Assembly (NCBI RefSeq): GCF_003286085.1 | Contig: NW_020825321.1 | Location: forward strand, 1,178,001-1,242,000 | DNA length: 64,000 bases | Direction: 5' to 3' | DNA from: Drosophila persimilis | Taxonomy: Eukaryota > Arthropoda > Insecta > Diptera > Drosophilidae | In this document: positions 22,101 through 31,383 of the stretch, one piece after another | Numbering within the stretch: the stretch's first letter is position 1 | Layout: the number at the start of each line of letters is the position of its first letter | Program-made: the position numbers and the translations under genes | The notes under the pieces: generated by a model | The model's database searches: none | What the model saw: the letters and a program-made list of their open reading frames with translations, nothing else | Told to the model about the DNA's origin: nothing

Positions 22101-24273
22101 GAAGCGGTTTGCGAACCAACTTGCGCTCTAGATTGAGAAATCTGCGATAGGCTTGTTGATAAGAATCTCCAAGAAGACTGTCACTCAGCTTTAAAGGCAA
22201 TTGAACGCAATATTCGCCACTTGGAAGCCGACCGCAATGTTTTTTGAAATGTTCCTCGCAAGCAATTTCCTCCTTTGTTGCTTCTGTAGCGGGACCGTGG
22301 CAGTTTTCCACTTCCCAGAACCTTCGCACTAGCTCATCCAAACCAACGGTAGGCGTTTGACTCAATTCCGTCGAACTAGAGGCAGCTAGGAGCACTGAGC
22401 TGCGGGAGTACTGACCTCCACCTGTGACAACCCAGCCGAGACGGGTTTTTTGTATTATAGGAAGTCCCCTCTCCAATTTGATCTGTCCAACGCATAAAAT
22501 GTCGTAAAATAAGCTGGCTCCAATAAGTACATCGATGCGCTGAGATTTGTTAAAGTGTGGGTCAGCAAGGCTGATATTGGATGGCATTTCCCATTTGGAT
22601 ACATCAAATGAAGAAGCAGGCTGGTTTCCTGTAATACGTGGAGCAACGAGAGCTGTGAGACTCGTGAAGTAATCGGAAGTCCTGGATTGAATGACCAAAT
22701 TAACTGAACCTTCCGTGTGAAATGCAGAATCAGCGCCGATACCCGATACTGATACCGACCCTTTGGCTCGTTTCAGCTGAAGCCTCTGAGCAAAGCGAGA
22801 GGTTATTAAATTAATCTGAGAGCCTGAATCCAGAAGAGCCCGACAAGGAAGAAGATCACCAACTCGACTCTTTATCATAATGACTGTCGTGGCTAGAAGC
22901 ACTACGTCTGAGCTAAGATTCTGAGCAGGAGGCGAGCATGGTGATGAAGCGGCAACAAGAGAACTTGAAAGATTGGGGCCTGGGCATAAGTCTGTCTGAA
23001 TAGGAGACGTAGTAGCGTTTGCAGGTTCCGTGTTAACTGACGTAGGCAGCGGATTGTTGATATGTAAAAGGGTATGATGCTTTTCACCGCATGTGCGACA
23101 AGAGCCTGAACTGCAGGAGGTATTCCGATGTCCCTTCTTCAAACAGTTGAAGCAAACTCTAAGCTTCCTTGCCTCTCTAAGACGCAAAGATGGCGAAAGG
23201 TTTCCAAAGCGAGTGCAGCTGTAAATGTTATGCCCTTTATTATCACAGAACACGCATTCCAATACGATTGTATTTGTAGCAACAAGACTGTGTTTTGAAT
23301 GAGTGATTCGTTTATGTTTTCCAACCTGACTGCTATGGATTTGAATCAACATAGCTTGATCCATGGTCTCCATGGCTTGACATCTCCTCTCCAAAAAAGC
23401 CGAAAAATGGTCCCATGTTGGTATGACGTTAGGGGGCGACAGCTCCTCCCATTTGGTCCTGGTATCAGAGTCGAGATACTTGTATGTGGAGTGAACGATG
23501 ATGCATCCAGCTATTTCCTCCATGGTACCCATCGATCTAAGCGCTCTCATGTGAGAATGAAGCTTGTCCGATAAAGTACGTAGCTTTGTAGTTGACCCAT
23601 CTTCAACCTTCTCATGCCTCAGAATCTCAGCGACGTGTGCCTGAAAGATTAAACGTTTATTATTGAAACGATTGTTTAAAATGTCCAATGCAATATCATA
23701 ATTGCTCTCCGATACTTCCAAAGAGCGAACAGCCTCCAGGGCAGGTCCATCCAAACATGAGCGCAGGTGCTGGAACTTCTCAATCTTTGATAGAAAGGGC
23801 TCCTGATCTATTACTGTGCTAAACATCGAGTAAAAGTCTGCCCACTCAGTATAACCTCCACGGAAAGTGGGAAGTTTAATGTCAGGAATATGATATCGTG
23901 ACCGTACATTTCCGGAGGCAGTAACGTTGAGCTCGGGTCGTATCGTTGAGTGATGCGGCATGTTCTGGGTAGTCCTGCGGAGTGCTGAGCGAATACGAAC
24001 TTCGATTTCCATCGCCAAATCCTCAAAATTGTTGCTTAAGTCGCTGCCAATTTCGCTTACATCAAGCTCTTCTAAATTAGAATGAGTAACATTAAATGAG
24101 TCGGATATTTTTTCCAAGAATTTTAAATGAACACTTAGCGCATCTTCACTGATTGGGTTGTTTTCATCATTCAATATCGTCTCTCGAAGTGAAACGGCTT
24201 TGTTGTATATTGAGAGTGCCTTTAGTTTGTAAAAAGACACCCTGTTTTCCGGCACGTCATTAGACTCATCCAT
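19162..24273 (-). CDS. BEL/Pao Gag-Pol polyprotein, C-terminal tail out of frame
   Basis: One frame of about 1700 codons. The frame is open from 24408, but the likely start is the ATG at 24271-24273 (M-D-E-S-N-D-V-P). Order: DUF1759-type gag; zinc knuckles C-F-N-C-L-K-K-G-H and C-R-T-C-G-E (about 23070-23260); A17-type protease with L-D-S-G-S-Q (about 22815-22835); RT with YVDD at 21580-21591; RNase H with F-C-D-A-S; HHCC integrase zinc module; rve core with S-D-N-A-T-N-F and G-L-W-E-A; DUF5641-like tail. The frame stops early at 19162-19164. The expected tail (E-E-L-I-P-G-A-D...) continues in another frame from about 19205 to the TAA at 19037-19039 inside the LTR. A small frameshifting deletion is therefore inferred after N-F-P-P-L-K. 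The catalytic domains look complete. Confidence 0.92.
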   Translation of the reverse strand: MDESNDVPENRVSFYKLKALSIYNKAVSLRETILNDENNPISEDALSVHLKFLEKISDSFNVTHSNLEELDVSEIGSDLSNNFEDLAMEIEVRIRSALRRTTQNMPHHSTIRPELNVTASGNVRSRYHIPDIKLPTFRGGYTEWADFYSMFSTVIDQEPFLSKIEKFQHLRSCLDGPALEAVRSLEVSESNYDIALDILNNRFNNKRLIFQAHVAEILRHEKVEDGSTTKLRTLSDKLHSHMRALRSMGTMEEIAGCIIVHSTYKYLDSDTRTKWEELSPPNVIPTWDHFSAFLERRCQAMETMDQAMLIQIHSSQVGKHKRITHSKHSLVATNTIVLECVFCDNKGHNIYSCTRFGNLSPSLRLREARKLRVCFNCLKKGHRNTSCSSGSCRTCGEKHHTLLHINNPLPTSVNTEPANATTSPIQTDLCPGPNLSSSLVAASSPCSPPAQNLSSDVVLLATTVIMIKSRVGDLLPCRALLDSGSQINLITSRFAQRLQLKRAKGSVSVSGIGADSAFHTEGSVNLVIQSRTSDYFTSLTALVAPRITGNQPASSFDVSKWEMPSNISLADPHFNKSQRIDVLIGASLFYDILCVGQIKLERGLPIIQKTRLGWVVTGGGQYSRSSVLLAASSSTELSQTPTVGLDELVRRFWEVENCHGPATEATKEEIACEEHFKKHCGRLPSGEYCVQLPLKLSDSLLGDSYQQAYRRFLNLERKLVRKPLLKAQYAAFIKEYVDLNHMSPVKSDALKQCKFFLPHHCVLREDKTTTKLRLVFDGSACTSTGYSLNDILMSGPTIQPKLVTTLLRFRTFRIALTGDICKMYRCVRVSPQDSFLQCILWRDSPLEELRTFKLDTVTYGTKPAAFLAVRSMHQLAADESSSYPIGSEVVLRDFYVDDLLTGGDTTNEVLEIIRQVSGLLAKGNFKIRKWCSNDTYVLDQTPHEDRETFVKFTDGSDVTKTLGLAWNPTSDELLFSFCPNQVPSKPTKRVVLSTIARFYDPLGLIGPVITKAKIFLQQLWKEKLHWDESLPVSLRTTWINFIQQFDSMQQISFPRLSFLRSSNLEMHGFCDASMSAYGACIYAVSQGDNGVKANLLSSRSRVAPLKTITIPKLELCGAALLAQLMHEVSLMNFKCSYYCWCDSTVVLAWIKNQPSNFNVFVANRLSVIQELTSGMSWLHVPTDLNPADMLSRGSLPAELINSQLWKYGPTYLTASKDQWPSTPALPEPVLEARKTILITNCASRYLVEESKFVNSFPKMQRIFAYVCKFIHRRKSGITVEDLRLGTELLIRLTQQSRLSTEIRALETRKDIKASSSIASLSPFLDDCGLLRVGGRLKNSTLDFEARHPIILPKNHSITSALIRHLHEKHLHAGPQSLLAIIRQTYWPIGGRKTVAHVIQKCVRCFRVKPRTLEQIMADLPVDRVSESRAFLVTGVDYCGPFLYKSEVRNRPPLKCYMSIFICFSTKAVHIELVKDLTTSAFLSALRRFICTRGRPIRIWSDNATNFVGARNELAELKSLFLSDSHQEAVHQAFLNDCIDWRFIPPRPPHFGGLWEASVKLAKHHLRRALGSSLLGFDELRTLACNICAIINSRPLFPLSENPADLDVLTPSHFLVGAPITTFLEPDLVHLNVDRLDRWQKVTQLQQIFWSRWRQSYLTSLQERTKWRTRNPELHVNDVVLVKDENFPPLKSSSQELMAYLESP

Positions 24274-24512
24274 TTTCGACAGGCAGCAGCGAGCAAAGCA
24301 CAAAGAAGAATCGAAGAACCAACCGTTTGATTTTTTTTGGTATGCAAGCGCAAGTGCAGCGAACCCGAAGCCGCTAATGCACGTAGCTGTATTAGTGCTT
24401 GTAAGCAAGCGCGCGACGAAATGGGAACTAACCGCTTCGCGTTCGAACAGTTATGTTTAGCGGATAATTTTCACTGTTTATAATTGTTTATTTCCAAATT
24501 GTTACTGACGAT

Positions 24513-24528
24513 CACGTCGGGGTCACCA
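24513..24528 (-). other. Primer-binding site of the BEL element
   Basis: On the minus strand the LTR end AACA is followed by TT and TGGTGACCCCGACGTG. Element X has the same TGGTGACCCCGAC after its LTR (55932-55946), so both use the same tRNA type, which I do not assign. Confidence 0.7.
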
Positions 24529-24530
24529 AA

Positions 24531-25005
24531 TGTTGAGACAACGAGCTTTTTCGCTGACTATGATTGTTCAATAATTTCACGAATTATTAATTTCCGAAAA
24601 CGTTATAAATTTTATTATAGGTATTTTGTGTGTTGAGGGTGGCCGAAGATGCCAGAGCCTTTTACAATAGTATTAGAGTGACACACTTGGATGAGGCAAG
24701 CGAGCCGATCTCGAGCCAAAGTAATAGATTGGGGACAAAAGGGTCTGTTCTCCAACTATATCAAGCGGTAACTGCTAGAGCAGGCGCAGCTGCTGACGGC
24801 TTAGCGACGGCATAGGAAAGAAAAGATAACAAGAGCGAGCATAGATAAGAATAGATGATTAAATGAGAGCATGTTGCTGAGCGAGCATAGATAAAGCTAC
24901 GCTTACGTTACGTTAGTTTAGTATAATGACCAAAATAGAAAAGAAAGTGAATTGATAGGCAATAAAACAATGGTATAAAATTTACACTCGGGCTTCGCCC
25001 GAACA
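24531..25005 (-). repeat. 5' LTR of the BEL element
   Basis: 475 bp, matching 18586-19060 throughout my reading. The transcription start would lie here on the minus strand; no promoter motif is clear enough to place. Confidence 0.9.
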
Positions 25006-25037
25006 CTATTAATTAAGCATATTTCTGCAACTGTACA

Positions 25038-28000
25038 GCATGCATTCAAAATATACTTACAAATACCACTACAATTACTATTTACTAGAAAAGTGTGTAA
25101 AGATTAGTAATTTAATAAGAGGAAAGGAATTAGTGGGGGATATAATATGGTAGAGGGAATAATAATCCGAGCATAAGACCCTAAACGGTTCATGCGAGGA
25201 ATAATTCAATCTACAAAGTGGAAGGAACAACGGTGTAAATTTTCTAGTAGGTCTAATGGCAATCGTGAAGTTTATGCGGCTCAACAGATCAGGGCTGTCT
25301 ATGTCACCCCTGATCAAGTTGTGCACAAAAATCACACCAAGCATTTTTCTACGGTTAACTAAGGATGGGAGGTTTACTAATAGCAGTCTACTAGAGTAAG
25401 ATGGGAGTCTCACACCTTCATCCCAGTTAAGGCCCCGCAGAGCAAAGAGTAAAAAGTTTTTCTGTACTGATTCTATACGGTCCTGGTGTACTTTGTACTG
25501 AGGGCACCATACACAGGAGCCGTATTCTAAGATCGGACGAACAAGCGAGGTATAGAGAGTCTTTGTTATATAGGGGTCGTCAAATTCCTTTGACCACCTC
25601 TTTATAAACCCAAGCACGCCCATGGCCTTATTTACCATGGTAGAAATGTGTTTGGAAAACTTTAACTTGTGGTCTAACATAACACCCAGATCATCCACCA
25701 GGGTAATTCGCCCAAGAGAACCACCAAATAGGGTATAGGGAACAAACAAAGGGCAAGAACGATGAAACGTCATAACATTAACATTAACTAACATTAAATG
25801 CCCTTATACTGGTCACAGAGTTTAACATCATCCGCATACATAAGTACTCGAGAGTATGTTAATACCGAAGGCAAGTCATTAATAAAGAGTGTAAAGAGTA
25901 AGAGGCCTAGATGGCTGCCCTGTGGTACTTCCGAAGACACCTTTACTGGTGAAGAGAAGGAGTTTTTGAAGAGGACTCTTTGAGACCTGAAACAAAGATA
26001 GCTAGAAATCCATCTCAGGAGGTTGGGCGGAAATCATAAAAGGTCAAGATTATGCGCTAAAAGGGAATTGTTTACAGAGTCGAATTCTTTACTAAAGTCG
26101 GTGTAAATAACATCCGTCTGTAAGTTACCTTGAAAGCCTTTAATAATGAAAGAGGTAAACTCTAACAAGTTCGTGGTGGTTGATCGCCGCCTTATAAATC
26201 CATGCTGAGTTGGATATATAAGTGACTTTCAGAGATCTTGCAAGTGCGGAGTGAAAACCTTCTCAAACATTTTAGGAATAGCGGATAACTTTGCTATACC
26301 TCTATAATTTTTTGCATCAGACTTGCTACCTTTTTTATGGAGAGGAATTATAAACATTCCTTCCAGATCGGGGGACTGAAGGGACTGAAAATGCCGTTCG
26401 ACCTCGGTAAACCGTATGGGTACGGATGACCAGAGTAGCTTTCCTCAGAATAGGTGGTTTGGAAAAATTGGGCAAAAAGATCGGCAATTGCCTGATCATT
26501 ATTTGCCGACGTATTACAAAATGATAGCGAGGATGGGTGTGCGGACGTTCTTCGCTTACTGTTTACGAAGCAGTAAAACTGTTTAGTGTCCTGAGGAAAA
26601 CGTATCCTGCATCGAGATAGGTAGTTCTTATAGCATTGAGCATTAAGAACTGAAAAGTTTGACCGAGCTGTTACATAACGAGAGTAAGAAGTAGGAGAGC
26701 CCACTTCTTGAAATTTTTTATAAAGTCTTGATTTTAAGTTTTTTAGACTGGATAACTCTTTGGTAAACCAAAGGGGTTTTCCAGATCTAATCGGACAAGA
26801 AAGCGGGACACAAGAATCAAAAAATGTGTCAAGAGCATTCTAAAAAAGGTTTGTGCCTTTTGTGACATCAGTGCACAAGTACAAAGCGGACCAATCAAAA
26901 TCCCTAATGAGGTTATTAAGCTTTACTCGGCTTTACGAAAGCAGTGGACACGTTCAGGTAGTCTACTCGACCGATCCAATATAGTTGGTCCTATATGTAG
27001 CGACACCTCGAAAGTAGGGTGGTAGGCGTCTTCAGGTATAGTGAGCGGAAGGTCTCGGGTTAAAAACACTATGGTCGGATCCGATACAAAGCATAGATCA
27101 AGCAATCGACCCAAGGAATTTTTCACATGATTGACTTGAGACGGGGACAGGTCAAGCAAGCCGTCAACAAAGTCATGTCGTGACATGGGCACTAGGATAC
27201 TAGACTCGTTTACCGAAGACCAAACAGTTCCTGGCAAGTTGAAGTCACCAAGAACCATCATACGATCTTTATCAGATAGCGAAGAAGAAACAGCGGTTAA
27301 AGCGGACAAGTGCTGCTCATAAATTGAAATATCCGAAGAAGGTGGGATATACGAGCAAGTAATGAATATAGCGAAAGCGGGAAGAATCAGTTTTACACAC
27401 AGGAATTCCAGTTCCTGTTGAACTTGGACTGTGAAGTGTTCTGACGTGAAGTAAGAGTCCACTGCAATTAGAACCCCTCCTGCACGTCGAGACGAACAGT
27501 CCTTTCTAAAAGTTGTGTACCGACCTGCCAAAACCTCGGAACTAAGAATGTCCGGCTTTAACCAGGTTTCAGTAAACACAATAACGTGGGAAGCAAATGC
27601 AACACTATCCTGGAAAAGAATGCTGAGCTTACTACGCAAGCCTCTTACATTCTGATAGGTTACTAAAAGAGAAGTTAGTTTTTTGGAAAGCTGGAAGCAA
27701 GACGGGAAGTTGAGGAAGAGGAAGTTGAGGTTGAGGGTGGCACACTGGAAAGATTTGAAAGGGATATGGGGGGCCTATTCTATTCTTCTTAGCCTTAAAC
27801 TCCTTCACCACCAAATGCTCTGGCCAAAATTTGGCGGAGCCTAGTACCTGTGGTGGCAATATCCGGAGGTCCGGAACGTCTATTTACTAGCGAACTTGCG
27901 GACACCACGGACACGGACGCTGCAGACGTACTTGGCTGCACATTCTCCGAGGCGATGAATTCGGCTACCGAATCTGCATCGCCAGCAGCTGTCGTTGCCC

Positions 28001-28947
28001 TTGGAGTGGCAAACGAGATCAACTGCTGCACACTTGGAGTGGTCGGAGTCAGTTTTTCGGCGGCGCACGGCTGAGTGACGGTTGGCACTTGCAGATCCCG
28101 CGGAGTGACCTTTTTGCGCCTCGGAGACTCATTCAGCATTCAGTTTTAAACTGCTATACTGAGCCTCCATGGCTAGGAGCCGATCGTATTGGTTTTTAAA
28201 ACCAACGGTCAGCTCCTTAAAGACACTCCGCGTCTGCCTCATAAAAGCTACCATGTCTTTCTCCACCGCACGGCATGCCTCGCAACTGTAATGCAAGCCA
28301 TTACGTTTGGCTATAGCATCACTCACGAGGCCAGAAAATCCAGCGCATTTTGCGTGCACTACGCTGTCGCAGAGCCAGCAGGGGATAATCGGCTGATCGT
28401 GGGTGATCTGCTTATTGCATGATTTTTTGGCACATACAACAGAAAACTCCATGATACAAAATTTGAACAAAATTAAAATCAAATAATATTTCGAAACAAA
28501 TAGCTGTAGAACCAGTGTGCCAGACAAACGCTAATAGGAGGATAGGAGAACAGTTGCAGCAGCAGCTAATGAGGGAGAGAGAGCTACTGAACAGAAAGTT
28601 ACGAGAGCGAGAGAGAAAGAACAGTTATTTAAGTTTAGGTGATAGGGAGAGAGTGATAACACAACAAAATCTACCAGACGAGAGCGGACTACAATCCAAT
28701 GTAATGCGTACTCACTCACTGCAACAACACAAACACGACAAGCCGACGCCAAAAAATAAAAAGTTAAGTAATGTTTTAACACAAATCAAAAGGCATGCTC
28801 TTGCGGAATAGAATAGCTTTCCAGATTGTTGGCAGGTTAGGAAGTTAATTAAAGTTTATTTAGGAAAACACCGGCTGTTTATTCAAAACAAAAGGAAAAA
28901 ATGCGGAGCGCAAAACAAAAACGCGTCTGATCACTACGAAAGAGAAC
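25038..28947 (-). mobile_element. LINE-P body (module 1), decayed
   Basis: This continues the minus-strand LINE-P broken at 18096. ORF2 pieces are at 25078-25794 (C-terminal part), 26348-26704 (pre-RT) and 26923-27639 (endonuclease). Most of the RT core between about 25800 and 26340 is recognisable but carries frameshifts. ORF1 lies at 27660-28452 with a deletion of about 290 bp near 27840, where the GCGGAGC block is joined to CTAGTACC. The 5' UTR (28453-28947) ends at the same ...CGAAAGAGAAC that starts the plus-strand copy at 49555. It is broken in several places. Confidence 0.85.
28129..28452 (-). pseudogene. LINE-P ORF1 N-terminal part, PHD-type finger (module 1)
   Basis: From the ATG at 28450-28452 the frame gives V-V-C-A-K-K-S-C, C-W-L-C, H-A-K-C and C-E-A-C, the C4HC3 pattern of the ORF1 PHD-type finger. 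It ends in a stop at 28129, just before the P-R-R-K-K-V-T-P region, which continues in another frame to about 27795. Confidence 0.75.
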
Positions 28948-29519
28948 GAACGATTAAGTGTAATATGCAATTTTTGGTTTTCTTTCCATTTTAGACAAAC
29001 ATATGGACGATTTTGTATCTATAAAAAGCAGGACATCATTTGATCGCCTTAAAATTGATGACAGTTGAGCCTGTGACCTTTATCATGGAACAGTAAGCCA
29101 TCTTACTTAAAAAGCAAGAATAGTCTTTCATTACTTAAGGCAGTAAATGATACAGCAGAAAGAGCTGTGAAATTGATGCAAGACATTCACGGCCGTCGAA
29201 CAGTGGATGTGGAACATAGAATATAGAAAAGTGTACCCGTATTGTAAAAAGGAGACTTTAAAAAGAAAATATTCTCAATAAAATGTTAGAACTGCGTACA
29301 TTGATTAAAATTGTATTATTGTAAAAATCGGGGACTAAGTAAAATTTCTCAAAAGCCTTTCACATATGTAAAACTTTGAGTGTGATTCGGCATGGGTTAA
29401 GGACAACATTTTCAAATAATATTTTAAACACATATACTTTAAGGCAAAAAGAAAAAAATAAGAGGGTATGTGTGATTGAATTCGGAAAAAAATGTTCCCC
29501 CATACAAGGGACACTCTAA
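28948..29519 (+). pseudogene. C-terminal part and right end of transposon Y
   Basis: After an acceptor-like CCATTTTAG the coding text contains A-V-N-D-T-A-E-R-A-V-K-L-M-Q-D-I-H-G (about 29142-29195) and then a frame-broken tail resembling Y-C-K-K-E-T-L-K-R-K. These motifs belong to the same transposon-derived family as 15046-16830. The right TIR is at 29506-29519. Confidence 0.6.
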
Positions 29520-29536
29520 TATGTATATAGTATTGA

Positions 29537-29794
29537 AGGGTTGACATGCAATGACTGCATCTTACAAGAGGCGATGCAATTACTGCACCGTCAAGTGTCC
29601 CGTGTGACACCAGCAGAAGGCTGTTACGCGCGGATTCCAGGCAAAACGCAGCCCTCCTCCCGCCCAACCGACCTAGGGGCGCTGCCGTATGACGCACGGC
29701 GCGTAGCCGAACCAAATGCGAACATGCAGGAAAGATGGTTGTTAGACTAATATTCGAGGAAGTTAGCACTACACTTACTAAGAAACTAAGCATA
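29537..29794 (-). mobile_element. LINE-P 3' UTR (module 2), fused to Y flank
   Basis: It starts inside the LINE-P 3' UTR (GGTTGACATGC) without poly(T), directly after the Y flank ATAGTATTGAA. That is not a transposition junction; the identical fusion recurs at 60677. It ends at GCATA (29790-29794), the target duplication of X. Confidence 0.8.
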
Positions 29795-30314
29795 TGCTAA
29801 TATGTGTGTATGTAGGAAACTCTGTTGCATACGTTACATAAACCGTCTACAGTTTGGTCGTCGGAACTAGAACTTGAACCAGTTGGACTACGGAGTGGGT
29901 ATCCTACTCTGGGTGGGTCTGAAGACACGGCGACAGCCTCTGATGATGGCGATGGAAGATGAGTGACAGGCAGCTATGGTACTGTTTCTGATACTGACTT
30001 TATTGATGAAATTGATTCTTATTTATAGGTAACAAAAGGTACAAAAGTGCCGAGTCTGTAAAAATATATGTTTGTGTATTATGGATAATTTTAGTGTCTG
30101 GTGGGCAATTTCGACATTGTGATGGTCAGCAATTGAACCGCTGTCTTCGCCCTCTACGGAGAGAGTGCATTGTCAGCAGAACTCACTGCAGTGGTTAGTG
30201 TGTTGTCGTGAGGTATTAAATTACATGTTAAATAGAGCACTGTGTGACGGTGTCACTGTGTTATGCCGACGGGTATTAATAACTATTAATTAAGCATATT
30301 TCTGCAACGGAACA
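29795..30314 (-). repeat. 3' LTR of X (module 2)
   Basis: 520 bp, TGCTAATATG...CGGAACA in plus coordinates, equivalent to TGTTCCG...TTAGCA on the element strand. Near-identical to 60935-61454. Confidence 0.85.
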
Positions 30315-31383
30315 TTCTCCAGGCCGTTGAAACCGTGTTCAACCATCGCTCAAGTCGACGGCAAATCGGTGTGCAAGGGGGATAGGGGGTGATGACACGG
30401 CTGGATCGGGATTTGATGGCCTTGGTTTCCATAGTTGATACTTCTTCCGGAAAATGTAGGCAATGATCAATAGAATTGATATTGCTAGGCCTGCATAGGC
30501 AGGGAGTTGATGGTGCTGCAAGGTGGTGAGATGGTGTGGCAGCTCGTGACGATTGATGGCTGATAGTTGCTGGCGAAGTTCATCAAGTTCTTGTAGATAG
30601 TCTGATGTCTGATTCTTCAGTTGCCACATTGGTGGCGAGGGTGATGTCTCCGGTGGGCTCACGTCACCAAACCGAGTGTAGGTCGATTTTACTTCGCTGA
30701 TTGAGGTGCTGAAGGTGCTGATGCTTACTTCAGTATTGCGAGCAGTGCATCCAGGGGACATGGAGAGTAGACCTTCTAGTGTTCTGGTTGACGGAACTCC
30801 GTTGCATACTGCTTCAAGTTTAGTTGTGGAATGCGTTGCGAAGATCCATTTATTTGGATGCTGAGTTTTTAGCCACACCATGTCAGCCTTTGTGTGTGAT
30901 ACCTGACACAGTGTTTCTGTTTTATTGTTAAACAGCTGAAACTCATAGCGATTGTCCACATTGAAGATCGTCTGATGGTCAAAGCAGATGAACTCCTCGC
31001 TGTGTACTTTAGGATAACTCATCTTGGGTAGTGCCCATGAACTGGTCTCGGTGGATGTTCACAGTTACTATGGTGGTTTTGAGGTCAAATAGACACCAGC
31101 TTGTAGGATCCCAAAACGGAATTGGGATGATGCTAAAGACTTCGATGCAGTCGGGGTTCCTTCGGCTCGCATGATTCTGTATAGTTTAATCACTTCTTTC
31201 GTTGTGACCGGCAGCATTTGATCTTGTGGCAAATGATCCCGTACCTGGTCTGGTTGGTCTCTTAATTGCTCGGGAGACATCAGCGAGGGGCTTATTCTCC
31301 GATGATGAATCCCAATTAGGACATCAGATATTTCGGATTGCGTTCGTTGGAGAGTTGTTGTGAGCAGGGCTAATTGTGCTAAC
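30315..31383 (-). pseudogene. env: C-terminal half of X envelope gene, decayed
   Basis: A 227-codon open piece (30339-31022) and a 70-codon piece (31068-31280) in another frame encode the C-terminal ectodomain of an insect F-protein-like envelope. A hydrophobic membrane anchor lies at about 30445-30500, followed by a basic cytoplasmic start. The two pieces are separated by a frameshift and stops near 31068. It lies directly inside the 3' LTR, as expected for the last gene of an env-bearing retroelement. The N-terminal half is seen in module 3 (63014-63560). Confidence 0.7.

Larger units (their letters stand above)
18586..25005 (-). mobile_element. Complete BEL/Pao LTR retrotransposon, very young
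   Basis: Two LTRs of 475 bp (18586-19060 and 24531-25005, TGTTGAGAC...CGCCCGAACA), identical as far as I compared them, enclose one long minus-strand ORF. The 5-bp target duplication CTATT flanks it (18581-18585 and 25006-25010). The element is 6420 bp and has no env. LTR identity points to very recent insertion into the X solo LTR. Confidence 0.93.
18097..25037 (-). repeat. Solo LTR of element X, interrupted by a BEL element
   Basis: The LTR reads TGCTAATATG...CTGTACA in plus coordinates (about 516 bp without the insert) and is flanked by the 5-bp duplication GCATG (18092-18096 and 25038-25042). Internal X sequence is absent, so this is a solo LTR left by LTR-LTR recombination. Related LTRs are at 29795-30314, 55949-56466 and 60935-61454. 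The BEL element 18586-25005 sits inside it. Confidence 0.85.
14731..29519 (+). mobile_element. DNA transposon 'Y' with 14-bp TIRs and 6-bp TSD, split by nested insertions
   Basis: TTAGAGTGTCCCTT at 14731-14744 is the exact inverse of AAGGGACACTCTAA at 29506-29519, and both are flanked outside by TATGTA (14725-14730 and 29520-29525). Transposase-like coding sequence reads inward from the left end (15046-16830) and its C-terminal part lies at 28980-29330. The material between (16859-28947) is later DINE-1 and LINE-P insertions, apparently in an intron that starts GTAAGTAAT (about 16826) and ends CCATTTTAG (about 28993). A second copy of the right end is at 60161-60659. The superfamily is not assigned; a 6-bp TSD is unusual among fly DNA transposons. 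Confidence 0.7.

Noticed and set aside
29335..29793. 152-codon minus-strand frame repeated at 60475-60933
   Set aside because: It spans the Y tail and LINE-P 3' UTR junction; its repetition is explained by the segmental duplication.
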